Assembly (NCBI RefSeq): GCF_028682635.1
Contig: NZ_JANHLK010000005.1
Coordinates: forward strand, 248,001-312,000
Direction: 5' to 3'
DNA: 64,000 nt
Source of the DNA: Pseudomonas putida
Lineage (GTDB): Bacteria; Pseudomonadota; Gammaproteobacteria; Pseudomonadales; Pseudomonadaceae
A program made the translations under genes and the position numbers. This document shows, one piece after another, positions 55,470 through 64,000 of this stretch (positions within the stretch are counted from its first letter, which is position 1; each line of letters starts with the position of its first letter). The notes under the pieces are model-generated. The model was not told where the DNA came from. It saw only the letters and a program-made list of their open reading frames with translations, and made no database searches.

Positions 55470-56459
55470 ATACACGCCCTTCATCAGCTTCTTGAGCAGC
55501 GGGCGTCCGAGCATCAACAGAAATACCGGCCCGCCGGCCAGCAGATAGAAGTAAAACGTCACCGCCCGCCAGATCAGAATGGCCGCCGCCGCCGTGGATT
55601 TGCCGACCATGGGCGCCAACAGTGCCGCCGACGTCAATTCAGCAGCCCCCGCACCGCCTGGCAACAGGCTGAACTGCCCTGCACTCAATGAAACCATCTG
55701 GATCAGAAAACTCCAGGCCCACTGCAATTCAGCGCCGAGCCCGCGCAGTGCCAGGTACAACACGCTGTAACGCAGGATCCAATGCACGCACGTCAAGCCA
55801 AACACAATGACCAGCGTCTGCAGGGGCAGCTTCAGGGTGTCGGTGAACGCCGCCAGGAAGTGCAGGAGTTTTCGTGCCCAGCGCATACGGCTCGAGGGCT
55901 CGACGTTGAGGCGCGCCAGCAGTCGGCCGCCCAAACGAATCAGTAGGCGATGATAGCGCGCCACCACCACGCAACTGACCAGGCCACCGAACATCGACAG
56001 GGCACTGACGGTCAGCAACCACGCCATGTGCTGGCTGAGATGCTGGAACAGGGCGTAAATCAGGATTGCGCTCAATGCGCAGAGGAAAAACAACAGATCG
56101 CTCAGTTGATCCATGGCAAATACCGCGCTGCCCCTGGCCGGTCGCACGCCGTTGCGCGCCAGCAACGCCATGATGGTCAGTGGCCCGCCGCTGCCACCCG
56201 GCGTGGCGCAATAGGCGAATTCGGCGGCCATCACCACGCCGAGGCTTTTTAGCGTGCCGACCCTGTTGCGCTGATCCCCCAGCAACAGGCGCAGGCGCAT
56301 CGTATTGACTAGCCAACACAGCAGGATCATGCCGAACATGACCAGCAAGCTGCTCAGCGGAAAGTCATTGAGCCGTGACCAGGTTTCGCTGCCGCCCAGC
56401 AGCCAGGGAATCAGCACCGCGGCGAGCAGGCCGATGCACAGCAGAATCGAGCGACTCAT
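55464..56459 (-). CDS. UPF0104 / LPG synthase-like membrane protein
   Basis: A 331-aa protein with about eight helices of the YbhN / MprF N-terminal (flippase-like) family: LLCIGLLAAVLIPWLLG, GVVMAAEFAYCATPGGSGGP and the conserved SLSAGQFSLLPGGAGAAELTS segment with the family's PGG motif. Proteins of this type move or make modified lipids. ATGA overlap with the preceding deacetylase gene shows coupled translation. The stop lies in a REP element; the last residues are KKLMKGVYL. It forms a trio with a deacetylase and a glycosyltransferase, which suggests a glycolipid pathway. Confidence 0.82.
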   Translation of the reverse strand: MSRSILLCIGLLAAVLIPWLLGGSETWSRLNDFPLSSLLVMFGMILLCWLVNTMRLRLLLGDQRNRVGTLKSLGVVMAAEFAYCATPGGSGGPLTIMALLARNGVRPARGSAVFAMDQLSDLLFFLCALSAILIYALFQHLSQHMAWLLTVSALSMFGGLVSCVVVARYHRLLIRLGGRLLARLNVEPSSRMRWARKLLHFLAAFTDTLKLPLQTLVIVFGLTCVHWILRYSVLYLALRGLGAELQWAWSFLIQMVSLSAGQFSLLPGGAGAAELTSAALLAPMVGKSTAAAAILIWRAVTFYFYLLAGGPVFLLMLGRPLLKKLMKGVYL

Positions 56460-57232
56460 GCCGCGCGCCCCATGCGCTGGCTGTGCAAGGCCAGCCAACG
56501 GGCCTTGGTCATGGGTACGCGGCCCTCATCGAGCAGGCGCTTGAGGGTTTGCAACCAGTACGTCCGTGAGAACGCATGACGCATGTCCACCGGGTGCAGG
56601 CCCAGGCGAATCACCGGTGCGGTTCGCCAGCGTTGTTCGAGTTGCTGGCTGAGCAGTTTCGACATGCCACGACGCCAGGCACTGCGTGCACTCCAGACCA
56701 GTCCTGGGGCATCGATCGCAGCGAATTCCGGCAAGCGATAAAGATGCTGCGCGTCGCTGGTGTACTTCAGCGGTAATTGGCTCAAGGCCTGGCGCGTGCC
56801 TTCGCTCATCAGCCAGGCCGGCGCGACGAAGCCCTGCAGTGGCCAATCGTATCGCTGGAACATTTCAATGCCGGCGTGGAGGCGGGTGAGGGCGGCCTCG
56901 CGAGACAAACTGTAGAACTCGCCTTCGTGGGTGTAGATCCGGCGCATGAACCAGTCGCGGGGATTGCTCGCCCTCGGCCCGTCATCGCAGTGAAAGTAAC
57001 CGTGCAGCACCAGTTCATCGCCGCGCTCGAGCCGTGCGCCGAGCTGACGACGAAATGCCGGGTGGGCTTGCAGGTCGTTGTGTTTGTGGAAATCCGGCAC
57101 CACCAGCCAGGTGATTGGCACGTCGCCGAGTGCATCGACGGCTTCGACAAAGGGTTGGTAATCGGCCCAGGTCGGTGGCGCGACATCGTGCAGTACCAAC
57201 AGCAGGCCGGGTGCCTCCGTGGGGTCAAGCAT
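56456..57232 (-). CDS. DUF2334 polysaccharide deacetylase-like protein
   Basis: A 258-aa protein of the DUF2334 (NodB-fold) group. HDVAPPTWADY holds the first His-Asp pair, VLHGYFHCDDG the HxxxH-like metal site, and FVAPAWLMSEGTRQAL the catalytic region. A role in removing acyl groups from a glycan or glycolipid is likely. It overlaps the glycosyltransferase gene by 8 bases and the membrane gene by 4, so the three are translated together. Confidence 0.82.
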   Translation of the reverse strand: MLDPTEAPGLLLVLHDVAPPTWADYQPFVEAVDALGDVPITWLVVPDFHKHNDLQAHPAFRRQLGARLERGDELVLHGYFHCDDGPRASNPRDWFMRRIYTHEGEFYSLSREAALTRLHAGIEMFQRYDWPLQGFVAPAWLMSEGTRQALSQLPLKYTSDAQHLYRLPEFAAIDAPGLVWSARSAWRRGMSKLLSQQLEQRWRTAPVIRLGLHPVDMRHAFSRTYWLQTLKRLLDEGRVPMTKARWLALHSQRMGRAA

Positions 57233-58346
57233 TGGCGGCTCGCGGCCATTGGCTGCCGAGGACGGCGTGATAGTGACCGAGCAGACTGTTGACTACGGCG
57301 TCCCATGCGTAATGCCGTTCGACATGGCGACGGGCTTGCTGGCCGAGGGCTGCGCTACCCTGGCTGAACAGCTCGCGCACCGCGTTGGCCATGGCCAACG
57401 GATCGTTGGGGGCACACAACAGGCCACATTGATCGTTGATGATTTCCTCGAACGCGCCGGCTGCCACCGCCACCACCGGGATGCCGCAGGCCATGGCTTC
57501 GAGGATCACCAGGCCAAAGGTTTCCTGGTCGCCGGCGTGCAGCAGTGCATCGGCACTGGCCATCAGACGGGCAACTTGCGTGGCCGGGCAGAACTCGTCG
57601 ATAACCGTGACGTTGCCCGGCACCGAGGTCGGCATCGACGAACCGACCAGCAGCAGGTGGTAATGTCGGCCCAGGCGTTTCATGCATTCGAGCAGCACCG
57701 GCAGGTTCTTCTCCTTGGAACCACGCCCGGCAAAGATCAAAAGATGAGTGTTTTCGTCCAGGCCCAGCTCGGCCCGAAGACCGGTATCCCGTGCATTGGG
57801 ATGAAACATCTGGAGATCGACCCCCAGGGGCTGCACGAAAACATTCTTCACCCCCAGCCCGATCAGTTTGTTGGCCATGACCTGACTCGGCGCCAGCACC
57901 CGGTCGAAGTTGCCGTAGAGCTTGCTGACATAGGCCTCGACGTTTGGCGTGACCCAGTTGCCCATGCGATTGCTGGCCAGCAGCGGCAGGTCGGAGTGAT
58001 AAAAACCGATTACCGGCACGTCCAGTTGGCGGCGCGCATCCAAGGCCGCCCATGCGGTGAGGTAAGGGTCGCCGACTTCAATCAGCTCGGGTTGCAGATC
58101 CTGCAGGACATTGCGCCAGGGCGCGAGACGCAGCGGGAAGCGATAACCTTTGCCGAAGGGCAGGGCGGGTGCCGGAACCGTGTAGATGCCATCCTTTTCG
58201 CTGAGGACAGCCCCCGGTATCAGCACGCTGTGGCGAATGCCTGGCCGGATGCACAGGCGATGATGCTTGGCATCCAGATAAGTGCGCACGCCACCGCTGG
58301 CAGGGGCGTAGAACATGGTTATGTCAGCGATATGCACGATGAACAT
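57225..58346 (-). CDS. Glycosyltransferase family 4
   Basis: A 373-aa GT-B enzyme of CAZy family GT4. N-terminal domain with FYAPASGGVRTYLDAKHHRL (acceptor side) and VIGFYHSDLPLL; C-terminal nucleotide-sugar domain with LLIFAGRGSKEKNLPVLLEC, and the EX7E motif as ETFGLVILEAMACGIPVV. GT4 members with this N-terminus (for example MgtA-like or digalactosyl-type) often glycosylate lipids. The ATG at 58346 gives MFIVHIADITMFYAP; the longer frame enters a REP zone. First gene of the trio. Confidence 0.87.
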   Translation of the reverse strand: MFIVHIADITMFYAPASGGVRTYLDAKHHRLCIRPGIRHSVLIPGAVLSEKDGIYTVPAPALPFGKGYRFPLRLAPWRNVLQDLQPELIEVGDPYLTAWAALDARRQLDVPVIGFYHSDLPLLASNRMGNWVTPNVEAYVSKLYGNFDRVLAPSQVMANKLIGLGVKNVFVQPLGVDLQMFHPNARDTGLRAELGLDENTHLLIFAGRGSKEKNLPVLLECMKRLGRHYHLLLVGSSMPTSVPGNVTVIDEFCPATQVARLMASADALLHAGDQETFGLVILEAMACGIPVVAVAAGAFEEIINDQCGLLCAPNDPLAMANAVRELFSQGSAALGQQARRHVERHYAWDAVVNSLLGHYHAVLGSQWPRAANA

Positions 58347-58452
58347 CCCTCCGGTCCGTTGTTCTCCCTTGGTTGACCTTATTGAAGAATAGATGTTCGG
58401 TTGGTGTTCAGCAGGTGGGGTGTCAGCGAGGATTCGCGGAGTTTGGGCGATT

Positions 58453-58522
58453 GCCTTCGCGGGCAAGCCCGCTCCTACAGAATCACGCGATCTTGTAGGA
58501 GCGGGCTTGCCCGCGAAAAGGC
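58453..58522. repeat. Paired REP, CCTTCGCGGGCAAGCCCGCTCCTACA type
   Basis: CCTTCGCGGGCAAGCCCGCT and its inverse with a short spacer. It lies between the GT4 start and the stop of the chemoreceptor gene (58534). Confidence 0.93.
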
Positions 58523-58533
58523 CCTTTCAGACG

Positions 58534-60423
58534 CTAGATTCGGAAGCTGCCCACCAACTGCTTCAACCGCGCCGCCTGTTGCTCAAGGTCCGAACAGGCG
58601 CGCAGCGTCGATTGCAGGTTTTCCACGCCTTCCTGGTTCAGCGTGTTGATTTCGGTGATGTCGACGTTGATCGACTCGACCACCGCGGTCTGTTCCTCGG
58701 TCGCGGTTGCCACCGACTGGTTCATGCCATCGATTTCGCCGATGCGTTGGGTCACGCTGCTCAGGCGCTCGCCGGCCAGGTTGGCAATTTCCACGCTGTC
58801 CTGACTGTGGCGCTGGCTGTCGCTCATGGTGCTGACCGACTCGCGAGCGCCGACCTGCAGTTCTTCGATCATGGTCTGCACCTGCTGCGCCGATTCCTGG
58901 GTGCGATGCGCCAGGTTACGCACTTCATCGGCCACCACGGCAAACCCACGCCCGGCTTCACCGGCCCGCGCCGCTTCGATGGCGGCGTTGAGCGCCAGCA
59001 GGTTGGTCTGCTGGGAAATGCTGGTGATCACTTCGAGAATCTGCCCGATGTTCACGGTTTTGCTGTTGAGCGATTCGATGTTGCTGCTCGAGGCGCTGAG
59101 CATGTTCGACAGTTTATTCATCGCGGCAATACTGCGGTCCACCACTTGCTGGCCATCTTCGGCCAGGTTACGGGCATCGCTGGCCTGGCTCGACGCGTGC
59201 GCGGCATTGCGGGCGATCTCCTGGGTGGCGGCACCGAGCTGGTTGATCGCCGCGGCCACGCTGCTGGTGCGCGAGGCTTGCTGATCGGAGTTGTACATCG
59301 AGGAGTTCGAGGCGGCGACCACGCGCAACGCCACTTCGTTGACCTGGCCGGTGGCCGAGGACACTTCGCGGATCGAACCGTGGATACGTTCCACGAAGCG
59401 GTTGAAGGCGGTGCCAAGGCTACCGAACTCGTCGTTGTTCTGGATCACCAGGCGCTTGGTCAGGTCGCCTTCGCCGTCGGCGATATCGGCCATGGCCCGG
59501 GTCATGACGTGCAGCGGCTGAATGAGCAGGCGAATCAACATGCCCAGCAGGGCAATGATGATGGCAACGGCGATCACCGTGGCAACCACCGCCGAGGCGC
59601 GGAACTCGCTGAGCATCGAGAAGGCCTTGTCCTTGTCCACCGACAGGCCGATGTACCAGTTGACCGACGGCAGGCCCTTGATCGGGGTAAAGGTGACGAT
59701 GCGGGTCTTGCCGTCGACCACGATTTCACTGAAGTCGCGGCTGATGCGCGGGGTGTTTTGCGGGTACGCCTCGCCCAGGGACTTCATGACCAGGGCCTTG
59801 TCCGGGTGGACCAGGATCTTGCCGTCGGCACTGACCAGGAAGGCGTAGCCCATGCCGTCGAAATCCCGGGCGCTGAGGGTGTCGATCAAGGTTTGCAGGC
59901 TCAGGTCGCCGCCCACCACGCCGACGCCTTGCCCGGCTTTGGTCGAGGGCATGGCCAGGGAAATGATGGTCTGACCGGTCGCCGCGTCGACATAGGGTTC
60001 GGTCAGGGTCGGCGTGCTGCTGTTTTGCGCCCCCCTGTACCAAGGGCGAACCCGTGGGTCGAAGCCGTCCGGCATCTTCGCGTCCGGGCGGATGGTGAAG
60101 TGTCCGGTGGCGTCACCCAGGTAGGACGCCATGAACGTCGATGTCAGTGCTTTCTGTTCCAGCAGGGTGGCAACGTTGGCGGGTTCCGGGTTGATGGCAA
60201 TGTTTTGCGCGAGGTTCTCGATCAGCAGGATACGACCGGTCAGCCAGGTCTGGATGTTGCTGGCGGTGACGTCGCCCATCTCGTTGAGATAGTTGTCCAG
60301 GTCTTCGCGGATGGCATTGCGCTGTAAATAGTCGTTATACAGGGTGAATGAGGCGAAAGTGGCAATGACGATGAGGGCGGCGGCAAGCAGGATTTTATGG
60401 CTGAAGCGTAGATTTTTGTTCAT
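58534..60423 (-). CDS. Methyl-accepting chemotaxis protein, amino-acid type (Pct-like)
   Basis: Chemoreceptor of 629 aa. TM1 at residues 11-28 ([16 protein letters not shown]), periplasmic dCache domain (about 35-275), TM2 near 280-300, HAMP, and a cytoplasmic domain with the hairpin tip [20 protein letters not shown]. The dCache has the amino-acid motif residues R, W and Y in [10 protein letters not shown] and the Asp in [10 protein letters not shown], as in PctA/PctB. It therefore probably senses L-amino acids. Pct-type receptors lie beside purU and mvaT in P. aeruginosa too (recalled). Confidence 0.9.
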   Translation of the reverse strand: MNKNLRFSHKILLAAALIVIATFASFTLYNDYLQRNAIREDLDNYLNEMGDVTASNIQTWLTGRILLIENLAQNIAINPEPANVATLLEQKALTSTFMASYLGDATGHFTIRPDAKMPDGFDPRVRPWYRGAQNSSTPTLTEPYVDAATGQTIISLAMPSTKAGQGVGVVGGDLSLQTLIDTLSARDFDGMGYAFLVSADGKILVHPDKALVMKSLGEAYPQNTPRISRDFSEIVVDGKTRIVTFTPIKGLPSVNWYIGLSVDKDKAFSMLSEFRASAVVATVIAVAIIIALLGMLIRLLIQPLHVMTRAMADIADGEGDLTKRLVIQNNDEFGSLGTAFNRFVERIHGSIREVSSATGQVNEVALRVVAASNSSMYNSDQQASRTSSVAAAINQLGAATQEIARNAAHASSQASDARNLAEDGQQVVDRSIAAMNKLSNMLSASSSNIESLNSKTVNIGQILEVITSISQQTNLLALNAAIEAARAGEAGRGFAVVADEVRNLAHRTQESAQQVQTMIEELQVGARESVSTMSDSQRHSQDSVEIANLAGERLSSVTQRIGEIDGMNQSVATATEEQTAVVESINVDITEINTLNQEGVENLQSTLRACSDLEQQAARLKQLVGSFRI

Positions 60424-60600
60424 GGCTTGGGGTTCCGCTAAGGTCTTAATGTCCTGCGCGTGCTTTTATAAAGGGACGCACGATGGGCAATGTTGAAAGC
60501 AAGAGATATTTCCGTCGCTCCTTAAGGGAAATGTCCGACAAATTTGTGTCTGTCTGCTTTGTCGTTATTTCTATCGGCCGTGTAGGACCAAAGATTAACC

Positions 60601-62100
60601 ATGGGTGACCAAATGCCTGATTCATTGCAACTTGTTATCGGCGCCGACCTCGCGGGGCAGCCGATCGCGCAGGCCATGCGCCTGGCGAACCGCCACGGTT
60701 TGATCGCAGGCGCGACCGGGACCGGCAAGACTGTCACCTTGCAACGTATGGCCGAAGCCTTCAGTGATGCCGGCGTGGCGGTGTTTGCCGCCGACATCAA
60801 GGGTGACCTGTGCGGCCTGGGCGCGGCCGGCAACCCCCAGGGCAAGATCGCCGAGCGGATAACCGGCATGCCATGGCTGAACTACAAGCCTGCGGCGTAT
60901 CCGGTGACCCTGTGGGACATTCATGGTCAGTCCGGTCATCCATTGCGCACGACATTGAGCGAAATGGGGCCGCTGCTGTTGGGCAGCCTGCTGGAACTGA
61001 CCGACAGCCAGCAGTCGGCGCTGTATGCCGCGTTCAAGGTTGCCGACCGTGAAGGCCTGTTGCTGCTGGACCTGAAGGACCTCAAGGCGCTGCTCAATCA
61101 CCTCAAGGACAACCCCGAACTGCTCGGTGATGACGCGGCGCTGATGACCACCGGCTCCAGCCAGGCCCTGTTACGGCGCCTGGCAACCCTGGAGCAGCAG
61201 GGCGCTGAAGCGCTGTTCGGTGAGCCGGCCCTGCAACTCGAGGACATCCTGCAACCGACCGCCGATGGCCGCGGACGCATTCACTTGCTCGATGCCAGTC
61301 GCCTGGTGCATGAAGCACCGAAGGTCTACGCGACCTTCCTGCTGTGGCTGTTGGCCGAACTGTTCGAGCAACTGCCGGAGCGCGGCGATGCCGAAAAACC
61401 GCTGCTGGCGCTGTTTTTCGACGAGGCGCACCTGTTGTTCGCCGGCACGCCCAAGGCGTTGCAGGAGCGTCTGGAGCAAGTGGTACGGCTGATTCGTTCC
61501 AAAGGCGTGGGGGTGTATTTCGTCACCCAGTCACCCGGTGACTTGCCGGACGACGTGCTGGCACAGCTGGGCCTGCGCATCCAGCACGGCTTGCGCGCGT
61601 TCACCGCCAAGGAGCAGAAATCCCTGCGGGCGGTGGCCGACGGCTTCCGACCCAATCCGGCGTTCGACGCCCTGTCGGTGCTCACCGAGCTGGGCATCGG
61701 CGAGGCACTGGTGGGCACCTTGCAGGACAAGGGCACGCCGGAGATGGTCCAGCGCGTGCTGGTGGCGCCACCGCAATCGCGGATCGGGCCATTGAGTGAC
61801 ACCGAACGCACCGTGCTGATCGGCGGCTCGCCGTTCAAAGGGCGGTATGACAAACCAATCGATCGCGAATCGGCTTATGAAGTGTTGATGGGGCGCAAGG
61901 GCCTGGCGCCGGAACCCGAGGCGGCGCCGGGTAAACCGGCGGCCCAGGAGCCGAGTTTCACCGAACAGGCCGGAGAGTTCCTCGGCACGGCGGCGGGGCA
62001 GGCACTGAAATCGGCGATGCGCCAGGCTGCCAACCAGTTGGGCCGGCAATTGGTGCGCGGACTGATGGGTTCATTATTAGGTGGCAAAAAAAGCCGATAA
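60601..62100 (+). CDS. HerA-like ATPase, DUF853 family
   Basis: A 499-aa cytoplasmic ATPase of the HerA/FtsK-like superfamily. Walker A GATGTGKTVTLQRM near residue 39, Walker B LLALFFDEAHLLF, and the sensor region YFVTQSPGDLPDDVLAQLG. DUF853 proteins are widespread in proteobacteria and of unknown role. Residues 440-499 are less conserved and basic. The ATG at 60601 (MGDQMPDSLQ) or the next at 60613 may start translation. No nuclease gene of the NurA type is near, so a HerA-NurA DNA end-processing pair is not supported. Confidence 0.87.
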   Translation: MGDQMPDSLQLVIGADLAGQPIAQAMRLANRHGLIAGATGTGKTVTLQRMAEAFSDAGVAVFAADIKGDLCGLGAAGNPQGKIAERITGMPWLNYKPAAYPVTLWDIHGQSGHPLRTTLSEMGPLLLGSLLELTDSQQSALYAAFKVADREGLLLLDLKDLKALLNHLKDNPELLGDDAALMTTGSSQALLRRLATLEQQGAEALFGEPALQLEDILQPTADGRGRIHLLDASRLVHEAPKVYATFLLWLLAELFEQLPERGDAEKPLLALFFDEAHLLFAGTPKALQERLEQVVRLIRSKGVGVYFVTQSPGDLPDDVLAQLGLRIQHGLRAFTAKEQKSLRAVADGFRPNPAFDALSVLTELGIGEALVGTLQDKGTPEMVQRVLVAPPQSRIGPLSDTERTVLIGGSPFKGRYDKPIDRESAYEVLMGRKGLAPEPEAAPGKPAAQEPSFTEQAGEFLGTAAGQALKSAMRQAANQLGRQLVRGLMGSLLGGKKSR

Positions 62101-62125
62101 ATCCATCTTGAGTGGGCACGATCAA

Positions 62126-62215
62126 TGTGGGAGCGGGCTTGCTCGCGAATGCGGTGCACCAGTCAACATTTTCGTCGAATGACACACCGCATTCGCGAGC
62201 AAGCCCGCTCCCACA
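62126..62215. repeat. Paired REP, GTGGGAGCGGGCTTGCTCGCGAA type
   Basis: TGTGGGAGCGGGCTTGCTCG and exact inverse, with loop GTGCACCAGTCAACATTTTC region. Lies 26 bases after the HerA-like gene and 12 bases before the dciA stop. Confidence 0.95.
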
Positions 62216-62226
62216 TATGTTCTATG

Positions 62227-62682
62227 TCATTCCTTGGACTTGGCGTGCGCCGCCAACCGCTCCAGCGCCGCCCGCAGGTTCGGATCGCTGATCCCGTCAG
62301 CCGTGGCCTGGATGGTCGCGGCCGCATCAAAGGACAAATCCATGGTATGCCCCGCTGCACCTTGCTGAACGGTGGGCGGCTGGACCTTGAACAGGATTCG
62401 CGTGAGATTGGCGAACTCGTCGAACATCTGCAGTTGCCGTTGCAGGCGCTTTTGCTGGTAGCGCAGACGAGTGGCCCAATGACCGTCGGTGACAATCAGC
62501 AACAAACTGCCTTCACGCCAGGACGCCACGTGGCAATGGGCGCGCGCGGCGGGTTGCAGCTGGCTTTCGAGCAAACGTTGCAAATGACCCAGGCGTTGAG
62601 CGTGGCCGAGAATGGCCTTCAGAGGCTTGGCTTCGCGAAGCAGGACGGCGGGTGCTCTGGCCGTAAGAGGGCGAAATGCCAT
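62227..62682 (-). CDS. dciA: DciA-family DNA replication helicase loader
   Basis: A 151-aa DUF721 protein. DciA recruits the replicative helicase DnaB in bacteria that lack DnaC/DnaI. The domain spans most of the protein: AKPLKAILGHAQRLGHLQ, then VASWREGSLLLIVTDGHWATRLRYQQ. The last 40 residues look disordered. The ATG at 62682 gives MAFRPLTARAP; the longer frame to 62769 is unlikely. Divergent from secA, a common arrangement in pseudomonads. Confidence 0.88.
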   Translation of the reverse strand: MAFRPLTARAPAVLLREAKPLKAILGHAQRLGHLQRLLESQLQPAARAHCHVASWREGSLLLIVTDGHWATRLRYQQKRLQRQLQMFDEFANLTRILFKVQPPTVQQGAAGHTMDLSFDAAATIQATADGISDPNLRAALERLAAHAKSKE

Positions 62683-62911
62683 GATCAGACACCTGAAGTA
62701 ACAGAGCCGCCATGGTAGCAGAAAGCAGCGGATGCGCCCGACCCATTGCTTTGCGCGCGCTTTACCCATTAAATCAACGAGTAACTTCTGCCGTGAATGA
62801 CTTGAAGTTCAGCGATTTGCCCTTATTTTAAGTGAGCCCCGTTACAACGCTGTGCCAGCATCGTGGAACAACGCCACTTTCCTCACCACCGTTTCCGGGT
62901 AGAATGCTCGT

Positions 62912-62917
62912 TCGCAT
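62912..62917 (+). promoter_or_regulatory. Candidate -10 element (TAGAAT) for secA
   Basis: A TAGAAT stands in CGGGTAGAATGCTCG about 75 bases before the secA ATG; the -35 is not clear. Low-confidence call. Confidence 0.3.
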
Positions 62918-62989
62918 GCGGCCATGAGGGCTGCTCGGGCGACTCACGGGGCCGCCCTCCATCCCTTTAGTGTGGAAGATCCTGCCGAT

Positions 62990-64000
62990 ATGTTTGCGCC
63001 TTTGTTAAAGAAACTTTTTGGAAGCAAGAACGAGCGTGAAGTCAAGCGCATGCTCAAGACGGTGCAATTCGTCAATGCCTTCGAAGAGCAAATGGTGGCC
63101 CTTTCGGACGATCAATTGCGTGCCAAGACAGATGAGTTCAAGGCCCGCTTCGCCAAAGGGGAAACCCTCGACAAGCTGCTGCCGGAAGCCTTCGCGGTCG
63201 CCCGTGAAGCCGGCAAGCGCGTCATGGGCATGCGCCACTTCGATGTCCAGCTGATCGGTGGCATGACCTTGCATGAAGGCAAGATCGCCGAGATGCGTAC
63301 CGGTGAAGGCAAGACCCTGGTGGCAACGCTGGGCGTTTACCTCAACGCACTGTCCGGCAAGGGCGTGCACGTTGTGACGGTGAACGACTACCTGGCCCGT
63401 CGTGACGCCAACTGGATGCGTCCGCTCTACGAATTCCTCGGCCTGACGGTCGGCGTGGTCACGCCGTTCCAGCCGCCGGAAGAGAAGCGCGTGGCCTATG
63501 CCGCCGATATCACCTACGGCACCAACAACGAATTCGGTTTCGACTACCTGCGCGACAACATGGCGTTCAGCATGGAAGAAAAATTCCAGCGCGAACTCAA
63601 TTTTGCCGTGATCGACGAAGTCGACTCCATCCTCATCGACGAAGCCCGTACCCCGCTGATCATTTCCGGTCAGGCCGAGGACAGCTCCAAGCTGTACATC
63701 GAGATCAACAAACTGATCCCGCAGCTGGAGTTGCACGTCGAGGAAGTCGAGGGCGAAGTCACCAAGGCTGGCCACTACACCGTGGACGAGAAGACCCGTC
63801 AGGTCGAACTCAACGAAGCCGGTCACCAGTTCGTCGAAGATTCGCTGACCCGCCTTGGCCTGCTGGCCGAAGGCGAGAGCCTGTACTCGGCGCACAACCT
63901 GAGCCTGCTGACTCACGTGTATGCCGGTCTGCGCGCGCACAAGCTGTTCCATCGCAACGTCGAATACATCGTGCAGGACGGCCAGGTCGTACTGGTCGAC
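62990..64000 (+). CDS. secA: Protein translocase subunit SecA (5' part)
   Basis: ATPase motor of Sec protein export. The first 337 codons are inside the window and the gene continues past the right edge. N-terminus [20 protein letters not shown]; Walker [18 protein letters not shown] near residue 103; then [12 protein letters not shown] and the long motif ending in FDYLRDNM; Walker [19 protein letters not shown] near residue 205. All are typical SecA. ATG at 62990 follows a leader of about 200 bases. Confidence 0.97.
   Translation, partial: MFAPLLKKLFGSKNEREVKRMLKTVQFVNAFEEQMVALSDDQLRAKTDEFKARFAKGETLDKLLPEAFAVAREAGKRVMGMRHFDVQLIGGMTLHEGKIAEMRTGEGKTLVATLGVYLNALSGKGVHVVTVNDYLARRDANWMRPLYEFLGLTVGVVTPFQPPEEKRVAYAADITYGTNNEFGFDYLRDNMAFSMEEKFQRELNFAVIDEVDSILIDEARTPLIISGQAEDSSKLYIEINKLIPQLELHVEEVEGEVTKAGHYTVDEKTRQVELNEAGHQFVEDSLTRLGLLAEGESLYSAHNLSLLTHVYAGLRAHKLFHRNVEYIVQDGQVVLVD

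Noticed and set aside
58393..60327. 644-aa plus-strand frame across the chemoreceptor
   Set aside because: Shadow of the chemoreceptor gene; no family resemblance.
60601..62100. HerA-NurA DNA end-processing or defence system
   Set aside because: There is no NurA, SIR2, nuclease or phage-defence gene near; only the HerA-like ATPase is present, so a defence call is not supported.
62770..62989. SecM-like leader peptide before secA
   Set aside because: No frame with an arrest-like peptide is present in the gap.

Overview
The window looks like a core chromosomal segment of a Pseudomonas of the P. fluorescens group. This rests on codon use and G+C content, on gene identities (mvaT, sodB, pobA with an AraC-type activator, sadC, a Pct-like chemoreceptor, dciA beside secA), on gene orders that I recall from P. 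aeruginosa, and on thirteen paired REP elements of the GTGGGAGC and GTAGGAGC types that are typical of this group. I could not run any database search.

Layout. 1-12 kb: mltF, purL, a NIF3-like protein, sodB, an ArgO/LysE exporter with an ACT protein and divergent argP, an NAD-dependent epimerase/dehydrogenase, a membrane coiled-coil protein and a secreted double-Cache protein. 12-18 kb: a DHA2 drug-efflux transporter, pobA with its AraC activator, and a LysR / metallo-beta-lactamase-fold divergent pair. 18-27 kb: a catabolic locus with a LysR regulator, a ThDP-dependent 2-oxo-acid decarboxylase (AruI-like), an aldehyde dehydrogenase and a complete polyamine-type ABC importer. 27-30 kb: an AraC regulator and small genes, including an exported GYDRTG-repeat peptide. 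30-35 kb: a dicarboxylate/alpha-ketoglutarate MFS symporter behind a clear sigma-54 promoter with two upstream palindromes, next to a MifS/MifR-like two-component system. 35-39 kb: class I fumarase, the diguanylate cyclase SadC and an overlapping ferredoxin reductase.

39.1-42.6 kb is the accessory spot. An enoyl-CoA hydratase gene is cut to its first 24 or so codons by a REP pair. Next comes a relic of the pykA 3' end with its terminator, then two tandem lower-G+C genes for delta-60 repeat proteins, then intact pykA. Near-copies of the pykA terminator stand at all three positions.

44-64 kb: a lipoprotein, a PilZ protein with an unusual leader, a six-gene membrane operon (RDD, SpoIIM, DUF4129, DUF4350, MoxR, DUF58) with short overlaps, sbcB, mvaT, purU, a glycolipid-like trio (UPF0104 membrane protein, DUF2334 deacetylase, GT4 glycosyltransferase), an amino-acid-type chemoreceptor, a HerA-like ATPase, dciA and the 5' third of secA.

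The main points for follow-up are the pykA-end island with its delta-60 pair, stop codons supplied by REP elements, the sigma-54 control region at 31.7-31.85 kb, the AruI-like decarboxylase/ABC locus, and the REP pair between the binding-protein and permease genes of that locus.
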